From a virus: a stretch of DNA of 42,735 nucleotides. This document shows, piece after piece, positions 20,459 through 29,071 of this stretch (the first letter of the stretch is position 1; each line of letters begins with the position of its first letter). A program made the translations under genes and the position numbers. The notes under the pieces were generated by a model. The model saw only the letters and a list, made by a program, of their open reading frames with translations. It ran no database searches and had not been told where the DNA came from. The stretch covers positions 1 to 42,735 of IMG/VR virus record IMGVR_UViG_3300043331_000306, one strand, 5' to 3'.

Positions 20459-22170
20459 GCAATGGATATCTGAATGGTCAGCCGGATGTTGAGTGGTGGA
20501 TGACTCAAATCCGAAAGGGTATGGCCTGGAGGAAGAAGTACGCACTGGAAGCTCGGTGGCCTCAGTGGAGACAGTACTATCGTGGTCAGTGGCCACGTGG
20601 CACTCTCCCTGTGAACCTGTTCTTCAGGATGCTGCGGACAGTCGTCCCGCGCATCTACTTCCGCAACCCCTCCATCTCCGTCCAACCGTCTAAGCCTGGG
20701 CTTGAGCAGCAGATGTTTGCTCGCCTCATCGAGCGCATCGACAACAGGCTCATTCGCACGATGCGAGTGAAGAATCAAATCAAGCAGATCGTCCACAATG
20801 CTTGGATGTTCGGCACTGGAGTTGGGAAGCGTGGCTTCGCACAGGAGTATCATCCAACTCCCAACATACTAGGTGGTGGTAGTGGCCCAGTAGGGCAATC
20901 AGGCGGAGTCCTTGGGCGGACAGAGTATCACGCTACCATCCGAGACAACATGCCGTGGTTCCTGGAGAATCCGACTGGAGGCTTCATCGTCCCGTTCGGC
21001 AGTCGCAACTTCAACGAGTGCCGCTGGTATGCAAGCTGGTATAGGAGACCACTTGATGATCTACAAGAAGACCCACGCTTCAAGAACACTCAGCACCTCC
21101 GCGGTAGCCATCATTCTCAGTATCGGCCGGTGGGTTTGGAGGACACTAGCGAGGCTGCAGTCAACGAGGTGGACTTGGTGGAGGTGAGAGATACGAAGAC
21201 GAAGAAGGCCTTCGTCCTCGCTCCCTACGGACAGTCAGATAAGAAGGTGCTGCAGTTCGGTGATGACACGATGCAAGTCAACGGTCGTACTCCCTTCTAC
21301 ACAGTCGTCTTCAATCCAGACGATGAGGTCTGCTGGGGTGTGCCAGACAGCCAGGTGCTGGAGCCGCAGCAGCTGGAGATGAACGAGATTCGCACGTTGG
21401 AGATGAAGCATCGTCGGCTGGCTATCATGAAGCTGCTCTACAAGCGGAAGGCTCTCGATGAAGCCTCGCTGGATAAGATACTGAACGGGGAGGTTCTCGC
21501 CGCCGTACCAGTCGATGGTGAGCTATCTGACATAGACACCATACAGGTCGCTGACATTCCCCGCGCTCTGATGCTGGCTGGGCAGGAGGTGCTGAATGAT
21601 GTTCGAGAGAACATGGGCTTCTCCAGGAACCAGTTCGGAAACTACGCTGAGGGCAGCGCTGACAGAACGGCCACGGAGTCGAAGATCATCGAGATGGCAT
21701 CGGAGATCAGGATCGACGAGCGCCGGGATGCGATCGCTGATCTGCTAGTGGATGTCTTCGAGGATATGCACGTAGATATCTTCGATCGCTGGCAGGGAGA
21801 TATTGTGGAGCAGGTCCTCGGCCCTGACGGTATCCCGCTGTGGGTAGCCTTCAAGCCCGCGATGCTCAAGGCTGCTCAGTACGAGCTGCAGATCGACCCG
21901 GACAGCGCAGTACCGGAGACTCGTGAGGTCAGAATGAACAAGGCCCTCGTGACCTACGAGCGGCTCAAGACCAACCCTCTCATCGACCCCGAACTCCTCA
22001 CGAGCTACCTCCTCCACTCTCTCCATGGAGTACAGTTCGACAACATGCTCCGAACGTTGCAACAGTTGCGCTCGAGCGGGGCTGCCGGTGGTACACCTGA
22101 AAATCCGCTCACCGCAGATCAGTACATGCAAAGGCTCGCTGCTCCGCGAAGTGGGCAACAAGGGGCTTGA
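20455..22170 (+). CDS. portal protein
   Basis: A 571-residue protein starting MSNGYLNGQPDVEWWMTQIR. ATG 20455 overlaps the previous stop and has AGGGG 8 nt upstream; GTG 20446 is an alternative. It follows the terminase and precedes scaffold and capsid genes, and has the typical mix: N-terminal helices (WPQWRQYYRGQWPRG), a stretch with VPRIYFRNPSISVQPSKPG, a long central helix region (EPQQLEMNEIRTLEMKHRRL) and an Ala-rich C-terminus. It should form the dodecameric ring through which DNA enters the capsid. Confidence 0.85.
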   Translation: MSNGYLNGQPDVEWWMTQIRKGMAWRKKYALEARWPQWRQYYRGQWPRGTLPVNLFFRMLRTVVPRIYFRNPSISVQPSKPGLEQQMFARLIERIDNRLIRTMRVKNQIKQIVHNAWMFGTGVGKRGFAQEYHPTPNILGGGSGPVGQSGGVLGRTEYHATIRDNMPWFLENPTGGFIVPFGSRNFNECRWYASWYRRPLDDLQEDPRFKNTQHLRGSHHSQYRPVGLEDTSEAAVNEVDLVEVRDTKTKKAFVLAPYGQSDKKVLQFGDDTMQVNGRTPFYTVVFNPDDEVCWGVPDSQVLEPQQLEMNEIRTLEMKHRRLAIMKLLYKRKALDEASLDKILNGEVLAAVPVDGELSDIDTIQVADIPRALMLAGQEVLNDVRENMGFSRNQFGNYAEGSADRTATESKIIEMASEIRIDERRDAIADLLVDVFEDMHVDIFDRWQGDIVEQVLGPDGIPLWVAFKPAMLKAAQYELQIDPDSAVPETREVRMNKALVTYERLKTNPLIDPELLTSYLLHSLHGVQFDNMLRTLQQLRSSGAAGGTPENPLTADQYMQRLAAPRSGQQGA

Positions 22171-22195
22171 CACGCTTGATTTCGGAGGCCACAAT
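22167..22195 (+). promoter_or_regulatory. TTGACACGCT promoter-like element before scaffold and capsid genes
   Basis: TTGACA (22167-22172), a 17-base spacer and CACAAT (22190-22195), embedded in the same flanks as the element before the small terminase (GCTTGACACGCT and ACAATTGCCG, same spacing). A transcript would start near 22202, after the start of the zinc-ribbon gene, and so would mainly boost the scaffold and capsid genes. Confidence 0.5.
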
Positions 22196-22458
22196 TGCCG
22201 ATATATGATACACAGTGTTCCAAATGCGGGGCGGTTGAGCGTGATGTCGTTCATCCCTCCAATGACCCATCTCCTCCTTGTACCAGGTGTGGAGGGGAAA
22301 CCGATCATCTGTGGGATCGTGGAGCTCCCCGCAGCAAGATATTCCACAAAGGGTGGTACGAGCATCTCTCGCATGATCCACTCTACTTTGATGATCGAGG
22401 GAAGCTGCGGGAATACTGCAAGCGGAATGACCTCGTGATGGATCAATTGGAGAGCTGA
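22195..22458 (+). CDS. FmdB-type zinc ribbon protein
   Basis: An 87-residue protein with C-x2-C pairs at Cys8/Cys11 and Cys29/Cys32, beginning MPIYDTQCSKCGAVERDVVH, the usual start of FmdB-type putative regulatory zinc ribbons (MPxYxYxCxxCG). It starts with TTG 22195, chosen because GGAGG lies 6 nt upstream and the alternative ATG lies in another frame. The C-terminal half is basic and aromatic. Its role in phage is unknown; small zinc ribbons near head genes are common. Confidence 0.75.
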   Translation: MPIYDTQCSKCGAVERDVVHPSNDPSPPCTRCGGETDHLWDRGAPRSKIFHKGWYEHLSHDPLYFDDRGKLREYCKRNDLVMDQLES

Positions 22459-22459
22459 C

Positions 22460-22708
22460 ATGAGCAAGCTTGAAGCACGCCTGGAGCGAGAAGACCCTAC
22501 CATCATCGTGAAGCTGACTCCGAATGGTATGGAGGTTCGCTTGCTCGGCTGGCAGCACAACGCTCCAGTTTCTCAACTTGCTGGCCTGGAAATCCAGGTG
22601 CAGCGGGCGATTCACCAGTGGCGAGCGAGATTCCTGCAACGAGAGTCCACGTTCGGCACACCAAGCACGCGAGAGCGTGAAGTCAACGAAGCTAGGAGTC
22701 AACAATGA
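22460..22708 (+). CDS. hypothetical protein
   Basis: An 82-residue protein starting MSKLEARLEREDPTIIVKLT, with GGAGA 6 nt before ATG 22460. A central strand pair (IIVKLTPNGMEVRLLGW) is followed by a long helix (LAGLEIQVQRAIHQWRARFL) and a charged tail. It overlaps the scaffold gene by ATGA. Function is unknown. Confidence 0.62.
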   Translation: MSKLEARLEREDPTIIVKLTPNGMEVRLLGWQHNAPVSQLAGLEIQVQRAIHQWRARFLQRESTFGTPSTREREVNEARSQQ

Positions 22709-23505
22709 GCCTGTTCATGCAGAAGTACCCTCTGATGGAAGGTGAAGGCGGCGGTGAAGGTGGAGACGGTGGAGGTGGAGGAGGGGGAGACGGCGGCAAG
22801 GGCGGAGATAAGGGCCCCGATCACTCCGAGACACTGCTCCGCGGTCTGGCCGTGGTCGCCCAAGGCATGACCAAGCTGCAGGAGTCGAATGAATCCCTGC
22901 TCACGCTCCTCAAGGAGCAAGCCGAGCGCGGTGGCAAGGGTGACGATGGCGAAGACGGCGGTGGCAGAAAAGGTGGGAATGGCTCCACTGGCCTCTTCGA
23001 AGGAGTGGACATGGAGCAACTCGATCGGCAGCAATTCGCTGCGCTCATGCTGAGCAAGTTCGAGGAGCGGCTCTCGCATCACCTGAAGGACACGCTCAAG
23101 CCCTTCGAGGAGAAGATCAGCCAGGTCAGCACTCGCGTCGAGGAGGACATGGCGAACCGTGAAGTGAACGGGATCGCGAGCAGCAAGAAGGACTTCTACG
23201 AGTGGCGGACGGAAATCGGGCAGCTGGTGAAGGATACGCCCAACCTGTCCGTCGCACGAGCCTACACGATCGCTCGCTCCGAGAATCCGGAGAAGGCGAA
23301 GAAGATGGATGAGAAGTATGCCGAGAAGAAGGAGTCGACGACCCAGGGTTTCGTGGGTCTCTCTCCTACCGGCGGTGGTGGCCGCGGCGAAGGCGCGGGG
23401 AAGTTGAAGTTCAACGAGGCAGCGGAGAAGGCGTATGCTGATGTTCTCTCCGAACTTGGCGGAGTCAGCCTCGATCAGCTTCCTGTCGTTGGTGGCAGGC
23501 ACTGA
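22705..23505 (+). CDS. capsid scaffold protein
   Basis: A 266-residue acidic protein directly before the major capsid gene. Residues 12-40 are almost pure Gly/Glu/Asp/Lys; a second Gly/Asp stretch is near 80-95. Helical coiled-coil segments follow (LSHHLKDTLKPFEEKISQVS). A C-terminal region ends LGGVSLDQLPVVGGRH. Low-complexity, helical and immediately upstream of capsid is the usual picture for an assembly scaffold. No protease gene was seen. Confidence 0.72.
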   Translation: MSLFMQKYPLMEGEGGGEGGDGGGGGGGDGGKGGDKGPDHSETLLRGLAVVAQGMTKLQESNESLLTLLKEQAERGGKGDDGEDGGGRKGGNGSTGLFEGVDMEQLDRQQFAALMLSKFEERLSHHLKDTLKPFEEKISQVSTRVEEDMANREVNGIASSKKDFYEWRTEIGQLVKDTPNLSVARAYTIARSENPEKAKKMDEKYAEKKESTTQGFVGLSPTGGGGRGEGAGKLKFNEAAEKAYADVLSELGGVSLDQLPVVGGRH

Positions 23506-23534
23506 TTTCCTCAACCTGAGCAAGGAGAAAGAAC

Positions 23535-24536
23535 ATGGCTGTCCCAACCCTCACCGAGGTACTGGACAACTTCTACACGTCCACATGGCAGCACATGAAG
23601 AGCGATGTCGCCGATCAGTACTTCGACGCGACTCCCTTCTGGTGGTGGCTGAAGGAGCATGGCAAGATTGAGCCTATCCGCGGCGGTCGCTTCGTAACCG
23701 AGCCCCTGCAGTTCGACAAGTCGGATGGAGTGCAGTGGGTCGGCAGAGGCGGAACCGTGAAGCTCAACGACTTCCAGTTCCTCTCGCTCGCCAAGTTTGA
23801 CTGGCGCTATCTCGTCGGCACGATCGTTCGCTACGGCGTGGACGATCAGCAGAACTCCGGCAAGATGGAGATCATCAACCTCGCCAACGCGAAGATGGAG
23901 AACGTCAAGAACTCCCTCATCACGGAAGGTGAGACGCGCCTATTCGGCAATACCGGAGCGATCGTCGCCGGCACGACTACCGAGGACGCCCAAGCCTTCG
24001 ACGGTCTGCAGCACCTCGTCGCCGACGACCCCACTGCCAGCGTCGAAGTCGGCGGCTTCAACCAGTCAACCAATACCTGGTGGCGCAACAAAGCGCGCAA
24101 CATGACCGGCAAGTCATTCGCCACGTTCGGCCTGAGCAACATGCGCACGCTGCTGAACGACACGAGCAACAACCTGCGTCAGGACAGCCCGGACATCATC
24201 GTCTCGGGCCAGACGCCCTACGAGTTCTACGAGGACACCGTGCTCCCCGTCTACCGAGTCACGAACCGGAAGATGGCCGACATGGGCTTCGAGAACATCC
24301 AGTTCAAGGGCCGTCCGATGGTCTGGAGTCCGAGCTGCGCCAACACTCGCATGTACTTCCTGAACACCCGGTTCATCAAGTACTTCTACGATCCGGCACT
24401 GTTCTTCGACATGACCGAGTGGAAGCCCATCCCAAGCCAGGTCAACGACCGCGTCGCTCACATCGTCACCGCCTGCGGCTTCAAGGTCAGCCGGCGCCGG
24501 TGCCAGGGCGTACTGCACACCATCGACACGCAGTAA
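23535..24536 (+). CDS. major capsid protein
   Basis: A 333-residue protein starting MAVPTLTEVLDNFYTSTWQH with AAGGAG 7 nt before the ATG. Its size, position after scaffold, and features such as WVGRGGTVKLNDFQFLSLAK (E-loop-like) and PDIIVSGQTPYEFYEDTVLP (P-domain-like) fit an HK97-fold capsid protein. The C-terminal part (RFIKYFYDPALFFDMTEWKP) is the expected A-domain region. It has no obvious cleaved N-terminal domain. Confidence 0.85.
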   Translation: MAVPTLTEVLDNFYTSTWQHMKSDVADQYFDATPFWWWLKEHGKIEPIRGGRFVTEPLQFDKSDGVQWVGRGGTVKLNDFQFLSLAKFDWRYLVGTIVRYGVDDQQNSGKMEIINLANAKMENVKNSLITEGETRLFGNTGAIVAGTTTEDAQAFDGLQHLVADDPTASVEVGGFNQSTNTWWRNKARNMTGKSFATFGLSNMRTLLNDTSNNLRQDSPDIIVSGQTPYEFYEDTVLPVYRVTNRKMADMGFENIQFKGRPMVWSPSCANTRMYFLNTRFIKYFYDPALFFDMTEWKPIPSQVNDRVAHIVTACGFKVSRRRCQGVLHTIDTQ

Positions 24537-24570
24537 GCACAGTTCGACATAACCTTCAAGGAGATCGAAC

Positions 24571-25047
24571 ATGCCTTCCGGAATCAAGCAAGCCTTTGCC
24601 TCACGCCTCACCGATGTGGATAGCGTAGCGCGCGAACAGCTCGGCGCCATCCGCTTCGAGGGGAACAAGGTCTACAAGTACGTCGAGTTCAAGAATGCCA
24701 CCGCTACGGTAGCGGCAGGAGCGGGCTCGCTGGTTGCCTACTTCGCCGCCACCGGCTACGCCAACAACAGGGTGGTGGCCGACAACACTGACGCAGACGC
24801 CGCAGTCTCGTGCGCTGGAGCTACTCTGGCAACGATCACTGGAACACTCGGTGTGTCGTACTACTGCTGGATTCAGATCAAGGGTCACATCACCCTGGAT
24901 ACAGCAGTGGGCTCCGGCGCAGCTGGCTCGCCATTCTACCTCACCTCGACCGACAAGACCGCGGCCATCATGAGCGCGGTGACGCAGCAGAAGGCCGGCG
25001 TGAGCATGAACGCGACGACTGGCGTCGTGCTCGACTGCCCGTTCTGA
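24571..25047 (+). CDS. head decoration-like protein
   Basis: A 158-residue protein starting MPSGIKQAFASRLTDVDSVA with AAGGAG 7 nt upstream. It is strand-rich, Ala/Thr/Gly-rich and lies directly after the capsid gene, as capsid cement or decoration proteins often do (segments VAAGAGSLVAYFAATGYANN, ATITGTLGVSYYCWIQIKGH). It probably stabilises the capsid surface. Confidence 0.68.
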   Translation: MPSGIKQAFASRLTDVDSVAREQLGAIRFEGNKVYKYVEFKNATATVAAGAGSLVAYFAATGYANNRVVADNTDADAAVSCAGATLATITGTLGVSYYCWIQIKGHITLDTAVGSGAAGSPFYLTSTDKTAAIMSAVTQQKAGVSMNATTGVVLDCPF

Positions 25048-25058
25048 GGAGGTGACAC

Positions 25059-25379
25059 ATGGCAGCCTACGCAGCCAGTGCCGTCGTCTCAGACGTCGCA
25101 GCCCAGGTGCTCGCCGGCACTCCCCTGCGCATCCTGCGGGGGAGGCTCAACATCACGAACTACAACCAGACGCTCGCTGAGATCACCGCGATCACGAAGT
25201 ACTTTCGTACTACTCCCACGGTGATCCTCGGCGGAGTCTTCGAGGGAGGGAACCACGTCGGTCAGTGGGTTCCCGCCTCGAAGTCGGTGAAGGCGTGGGT
25301 CACTACCACCGGCGCCCAAGTCGCCAGCGACGTGGACATCGGAGAGGTGGACTTCATCGCTATCGGGGTGGCGCCGTGA
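25059..25379 (+). CDS. small virion protein
   Basis: A 106-residue protein starting MAAYAASAVVSDVAAQVLAG, with GAGGAGG 6 nt before the ATG. Strand-rich with an Arg-rich turn (RILRGRLNITNYN). Position after the decoration-like gene suggests a further head or connector protein; the family is not recognised. Confidence 0.58.
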   Translation: MAAYAASAVVSDVAAQVLAGTPLRILRGRLNITNYNQTLAEITAITKYFRTTPTVILGGVFEGGNHVGQWVPASKSVKAWVTTTGAQVASDVDIGEVDFIAIGVAP

Positions 25380-25417
25380 GCAAGCGCGGAGGGAAGCGAC
25401 CCAAGCCGCGCTACTGA
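25376..25417 (+). CDS. 13-residue basic peptide, tentative
   Basis: GTG 25376 overlaps the previous stop as GTGA and opens a 13-codon frame, MSKRGGKRPKPRY, ending TGA directly before the 17-bp palindrome. GGGG lies 7 nt upstream. The coupling geometry is the same as for real genes here, but at this length it may be chance. Confidence 0.25.
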   Translation: MSKRGGKRPKPRY

Positions 25418-25434
25418 TGTACCAATTTGGTACA
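25418..25434. repeat. 17-bp dispersed palindrome, copy 6
   Basis: Exact TGTACCAATTTGGTACA between the decoration-region genes and the adaptor gene, ending 11 nt before ATG 25446. The ribosome site AAGG begins two bases after the repeat. Confidence 0.95.
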
Positions 25435-25445
25435 CAAGGTAGATC

Positions 25446-26135
25446 ATGGGCACCTTGACATTCACAGAGCTACAGGACGAAGTCCGAGCCGGGCTGGGGG
25501 GTCGTACTGACCTCAACGCTCGGCTCGGGCGCTTCCTCAACCTGGCACAGCAACGCCTAGCCAGGATGCACGACTTCGACGAGATGGAAACCATCTCGAC
25601 TACGACCATCAACAACACTGGAAGTGACGACGACAGGTATATCTCCCTACCAAATCTGCGAGAGGTGTACTCTATCGTGGTGATAGACGAATCCCGTAGC
25701 AGAAAGTTGAAGCAGATAAGTCCTCGCAGATGGGATAGGATGCTCCCGCTGCCGCAGTACCACTCCAGGGACATACCGTCGATCTACACCGTATGGGGAA
25801 GTGTGGTGGAAGTATTCCAACTCCCCGAGAAGGAGTACTCGGTTAGGATGCGCTGGACGAAGTGGCCAACTGATCTCAGCGCAGGAAGTGCGACGAGCGA
25901 GTTCAATCAGAAGGACGAGCTGCTGATTGAGCTGGCGATCAGTTACGCATACAGGAGTCTCGGCAAACCGGATGAGTCCGCGAAGCATGAAGGAGTTGCG
26001 CGCAGACTGTTCAGTGAAGCCGAAGACATTGATCGGGAGAAGCCTGATCTTGACCAAGTTGGAGATGCGAGGACTGGCTCCGAAGTGCAGCCGCAGGACT
26101 ACTGGCGTGATCCCTTTACGGATAGGACGCCGTGA
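25446..26135 (+). CDS. head-tail adaptor protein
   Basis: A 229-residue protein starting MGTLTFTELQDEVRAGLGGR. The N-terminal helices (DLNARLGRFLNLAQQRLARM) and central strand region (DDDRYISLPNLREVYSIVVI) match the gp4/gp6-type adaptor proteins that extend the portal in short-tailed phages. The C-terminal helix carries a ELAISYAYRSLGKPDESAKH segment. Its place between capsid and tail genes supports the call. The 17-bp palindrome lies just upstream. Confidence 0.7.
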   Translation: MGTLTFTELQDEVRAGLGGRTDLNARLGRFLNLAQQRLARMHDFDEMETISTTTINNTGSDDDRYISLPNLREVYSIVVIDESRSRKLKQISPRRWDRMLPLPQYHSRDIPSIYTVWGSVVEVFQLPEKEYSVRMRWTKWPTDLSAGSATSEFNQKDELLIELAISYAYRSLGKPDESAKHEGVARRLFSEAEDIDREKPDLDQVGDARTGSEVQPQDYWRDPFTDRTP

Positions 26136-26848
26136 GTACCAGTCATAACTGGCAGAAGAAGTCCTTTCCGTCTAAGCTCTGGTCGGAGTATCTCACTCAT
26201 CTCCGCCTACCAGGGACGACCGGCAACTATGCCAGTACGCCAGATAGTACTGTAGCATCTGTAACAGGGGATATTGACATCAGAGCGAGAGTGGCGATGG
26301 ATGACTGGTCGCCGACTACCGAGATGGCCTTCGTAAGTAAATGGCAGGATAATCCAGATCGAGGGTATCTATTCGTCGTAGATATCGGCGGCGCTCCACG
26401 CTTGTATGCCTCACCTGATGGTGACCTCTTCCCAAGCGTGTCGACTGACGTTCCGGGCTTCGAGGATGGCTCAGCACACTGGATTCGAGTTACGCGTCGT
26501 GTGTCGGATGGACTCACTCAGTTCTTCACGTCTGATGGTGGAGAGGTATGGGCTCAGCTGGGGACTGATAAGATACTCAACGCTGGTGGTGGCATCTTCG
26601 ACACCGAATCTCGTTTGATGGTAGGAGCCAGGAATGTCGGCACCTACAACATGATCGCAGGCAAGATTTTCTACGCTGATGTTCGTAAGGGCATTGATGG
26701 CCCAATCGTTGCGAAGTTCGACCCAGGCCGTTTCCTACCTGGAGAACTAACGGCTGAGATGGCCACAGGCGAGGTGTGGACGATTCATCAGTCAGGCTCT
26801 CCTACGTCTAGGATAGTCTTTCCCAGAGAGTTCGCCCAGGAGATATAG
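26132..26848 (+). CDS. lectin-like (LamG/concanavalin fold) protein
   Basis: A 238-residue protein from GTG 26132, overlapping the previous stop as GTGA. The strand pattern DIDIRARVAMDDWSPTTEMA ... FVSKWQDNPDRGYLFVVDIG ... HWIRVTRRVSDGLTQFFTSD is typical of LamG or concanavalin A-like domains, which bind glycans. In the tail region this suggests a receptor-binding accessory, or a capsid surface lectin. The assignment rests on pattern only. Confidence 0.62.
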   Translation: MSTSHNWQKKSFPSKLWSEYLTHLRLPGTTGNYASTPDSTVASVTGDIDIRARVAMDDWSPTTEMAFVSKWQDNPDRGYLFVVDIGGAPRLYASPDGDLFPSVSTDVPGFEDGSAHWIRVTRRVSDGLTQFFTSDGGEVWAQLGTDKILNAGGGIFDTESRLMVGARNVGTYNMIAGKIFYADVRKGIDGPIVAKFDPGRFLPGELTAEMATGEVWTIHQSGSPTSRIVFPREFAQEI

Positions 26849-26849
26849 A

Positions 26850-27173
26850 GTGAGCGACGAGAACGGAGACGTGAAGATCATCACCAAGTGGTTCACCATC
26901 ACTGGGAAGAAGATGGCGGAGCTCATTACTGTGCTCAGCTTAGTCGTGCTGGCCGTGCTGACCTATGTAGTATGGGAGCTGAAGACAGAGGTAGCCATTC
27001 AGAGCGATCAGCACAACGCTGGGATGAAGATAGTAGCAGCTGCCATCAGCGATAGCGCTGTGTCTCAGCGGGAGTTCATGTGCATCATCTCGAGGGAGCA
27101 GGAAGATCGCCGCCGCGCTCTGGAGACAGGAGAGTGCCGCCGCGCCGCAAGACTAGGTACTAGACAACCGTAG
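26850..27173 (+). CDS. membrane protein of the lysis region
   Basis: A 107-residue protein from GTG 26850 with AGGAG 7 nt upstream. Residues 21-43 (KMAELITVLSLVVLAVLTYV) form one transmembrane segment; the C-terminal half is a charged helix with one Cys (MCIISREQEDRRRALETGEC). It lies directly before the holin, so a spanin-like or holin-antagonist role is possible. The single N-terminal anchor and long helix resemble an i-spanin, but no partner lipoprotein was found. Confidence 0.62.
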   Translation: MSDENGDVKIITKWFTITGKKMAELITVLSLVVLAVLTYVVWELKTEVAIQSDQHNAGMKIVAAAISDSAVSQREFMCIISREQEDRRRALETGECRRAARLGTRQP

Positions 27174-27181
27174 GAGGCCTC

Positions 27182-27712
27182 ATGCCAATTCCAGCCATCT
27201 TCGCCGCTCTCGCTAAGGCCGGACTCGGCCTGCTCGGGAACGCCGTCCTCGCCAAAGGTAAGCAAGTCATCGAGGACAAGATTGGAGTGAAGATTCCCGA
27301 CGACCCAGCCGAGCTGCAGAATCCCGCTGTGGTGAAGGAGCTACAGCAGGCTCAGTTCGCGCACGAGGAGTTTCTGATCAACGCCGCCATCAAGGAGAAG
27401 GAGTTGGAGCTGGCGGCAGAGGAGAAGCAGGAAGGAGAGCGTACGAAGCGCTGGTTGGGGGATATGCAGAGTGATTCGTGGCTGTCGAAGAACGTGCGCC
27501 CGATTACACTGGTCTATTGGACAGTGGCTCTCACTCTGCTCATCATTCTCGACTCAGCGCTGGATGTGTTCAAGGTTGATCCGCTGTGGATCGACCTCAT
27601 CAAGATTTCCTACCTCACAATTCTCGGTGCATACTTCGTGATCCGAGGACTGGAAAAGGGAACCTCGATGGTGACGAAAGTGATGGAGAAGCGCAATGTC
27701 TCTCGCCGCTGA
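27182..27712 (+). CDS. three-segment holin (GTA_holin_3TM-like)
   Basis: A 176-residue protein with AGGAGG 4 nt before the ATG. Hydrophobic segments lie at about residues 5-25, 107-127 (ITLVYWTVALTLLIILDSAL) and 133-155, separated by a charged amphipathic helix. The DSWLSKNVRPITL motif before the second segment is characteristic of the GTA_holin_3TM family as I know it. It would permeabilise the inner membrane to release or activate the endolysin encoded next, which overlaps it by 17 bases. Confidence 0.78.
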   Translation: MPIPAIFAALAKAGLGLLGNAVLAKGKQVIEDKIGVKIPDDPAELQNPAVVKELQQAQFAHEEFLINAAIKEKELELAAEEKQEGERTKRWLGDMQSDSWLSKNVRPITLVYWTVALTLLIILDSALDVFKVDPLWIDLIKISYLTILGAYFVIRGLEKGTSMVTKVMEKRNVSRR

Positions 27713-28055
27713 GCAGGCTGCCTTCCTGCTGGACTTCTGCAAGCTGGTGCAGTTTGCCACTGAGCGTGGCTTCACTGTTACTCCTGGTGAGCTGCAGCGT
27801 CCAGTGGAGATGCAGAAGATCTATGTGCAGACTGGTCGCAGCCAGACCATGGACAGTAGGCACGTACGCAAGCTGGCCGGCGACCTCAACTTCATCAAGG
27901 GCGGCAGGCTCGTCTACGACTACGACGAGCTGGAGCCAATCGGCCGCTACTGGGAGAGCCTCAGTCCGAAGAACCGCTGGGGCGGGAACTTTGACAGGGA
28001 CTGGGATCCTAATACAGGTTGGAAGGATCTGCCTCACTTTGAGAGGGTCGCATGA
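27696..28055 (+). CDS. endolysin, peptidase M15 family
   Basis: A 119-residue enzyme with the zinc-binding pattern of VanY/L-alanyl-D-glutamate peptidases: His56 (DSRH), Asp63 (LAGDLNF) and His114 (PHFE), plus RWGGNF at 94-99. The usual SxHxxGxAxD motif is changed to SRHVRKLAGD. It should cleave peptide cross-links of peptidoglycan. There is no signal sequence, so it depends on the holin encoded just upstream. GGAG lies 7 nt before ATG 27696, inside the holin gene. Confidence 0.8.
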   Translation: MSLAAEQAAFLLDFCKLVQFATERGFTVTPGELQRPVEMQKIYVQTGRSQTMDSRHVRKLAGDLNFIKGGRLVYDYDELEPIGRYWESLSPKNRWGGNFDRDWDPNTGWKDLPHFERVA

Positions 28056-29071
28056 CTTCATTCACTGATACCTGGAACGCTGGCTTCGAGGCCCTGCCGC
28101 CGGATACTGTCGAGGCTGCGAGTCAGGGTGCGCTCAGGATTCGACGGCATAAGCTAGCCGTACGCGAGCGGCTGGCTGTATGCCACTCCTGGGCTGGTGA
28201 TGCTCATGATGGGAAGCTGCTTGTGGGACGCTTCCGGCCCAGTGGAGGCGATCCTACACTGGAGACGGGGGACGGCGGGTTCTACACTAAGGTGGTCAGC
28301 AGCGTCAATGAGTTGTTCTACAAGGACGATGCTGGAACAGTGCAACAGCTCACGCGCGCTGGCCGACTGATTCCATTCGCTGATCCTACCGACCCGACTA
28401 AGCGCGTCAAGTTCGATCTCAGTGGGTTGACGACTGGAGTCGAGCGAGAGTTGAAGGTCCCCGACTACAACATCACCCTCGGGAATTGGTCAACAGGTGA
28501 TGTGAAGCTGACGCTGAAGACTACAGCCGATACTGGCTGGGTGATGATGAACGACGGCTCGATTGGAAGCGCAGCCAGTGGAGCGACCACTCGAGCAAAC
28601 GCCGACACGGAGGCGTTGTACACGCTGATCTGGAACAACATCAGTGATACGTGGGCACCAGTGGCAGGCGGTCGTGGTGGGAGTGCGGCGAGTGACTTCG
28701 CTGCTGACAAAGCACTCACACTGCCACGCACGCTCGGTCGCGCGCTCGCAGTCAGTGGCAGTGGAGCCAGTCTCACAGCTAGAGCGCTTGGTGAGTTCCT
28801 GGGTGTGGAGACTCATCAGCTCACGGAGGCTCAGACACCTGTCAAGAGTCACGCGCACGGTGCTGGGTCGTTGACCGGAACGGAGTCGCCAGCTGTATCA
28901 GTCGGTAACGCTGGAGGCATAGCAAATAACATCACTGGTGGTGGTAACATTGGAACCACTAACCTGACCATCTCTATCAGCGGCAGTACCGCAGCTGCCT
29001 CAGATGCTACTGCCAGCGCTCACCCCAACATGCAGCCTTCGTCCTTCCTCAACGTGATGGTGAAGCTGTAA
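28052..29071 (+). CDS. tail collar fibre protein
   Basis: A 339-residue protein overlapping the endolysin stop by ATGA. Residues 170-260 hold the tail collar-type sequence (WVMMNDGSIGSAASGATTRA, then LYTLIWNNISDTWAPVAGGR, DKALTLPRTLGRALAVSG), and residues 260-275 a HQLTEAQTPVKSHAHGAG stretch typical of fibre ends with metal-binding His. The C-terminus is Gly/Ser/Ala-rich. It is probably a receptor-binding fibre or part of one. Confidence 0.78.
   Translation: MTSFTDTWNAGFEALPPDTVEAASQGALRIRRHKLAVRERLAVCHSWAGDAHDGKLLVGRFRPSGGDPTLETGDGGFYTKVVSSVNELFYKDDAGTVQQLTRAGRLIPFADPTDPTKRVKFDLSGLTTGVERELKVPDYNITLGNWSTGDVKLTLKTTADTGWVMMNDGSIGSAASGATTRANADTEALYTLIWNNISDTWAPVAGGRGGSAASDFAADKALTLPRTLGRALAVSGSGASLTARALGEFLGVETHQLTEAQTPVKSHAHGAGSLTGTESPAVSVGNAGGIANNITGGGNIGTTNLTISISGSTAAASDATASAHPNMQPSSFLNVMVKL

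Noticed and set aside
22705-23505. Scaffold gene as a fusion with a capsid protease
   Set aside because: No catalytic Ser/His or ClpP-like pattern could be found in the sequence.
22109-23547. Long leftward open frames opposite the zinc ribbon, scaffold and neighbouring genes
   Set aside because: They are antisense to a continuous, coupled rightward operon; their length follows from the GC-rich, low-complexity scaffold sequence.
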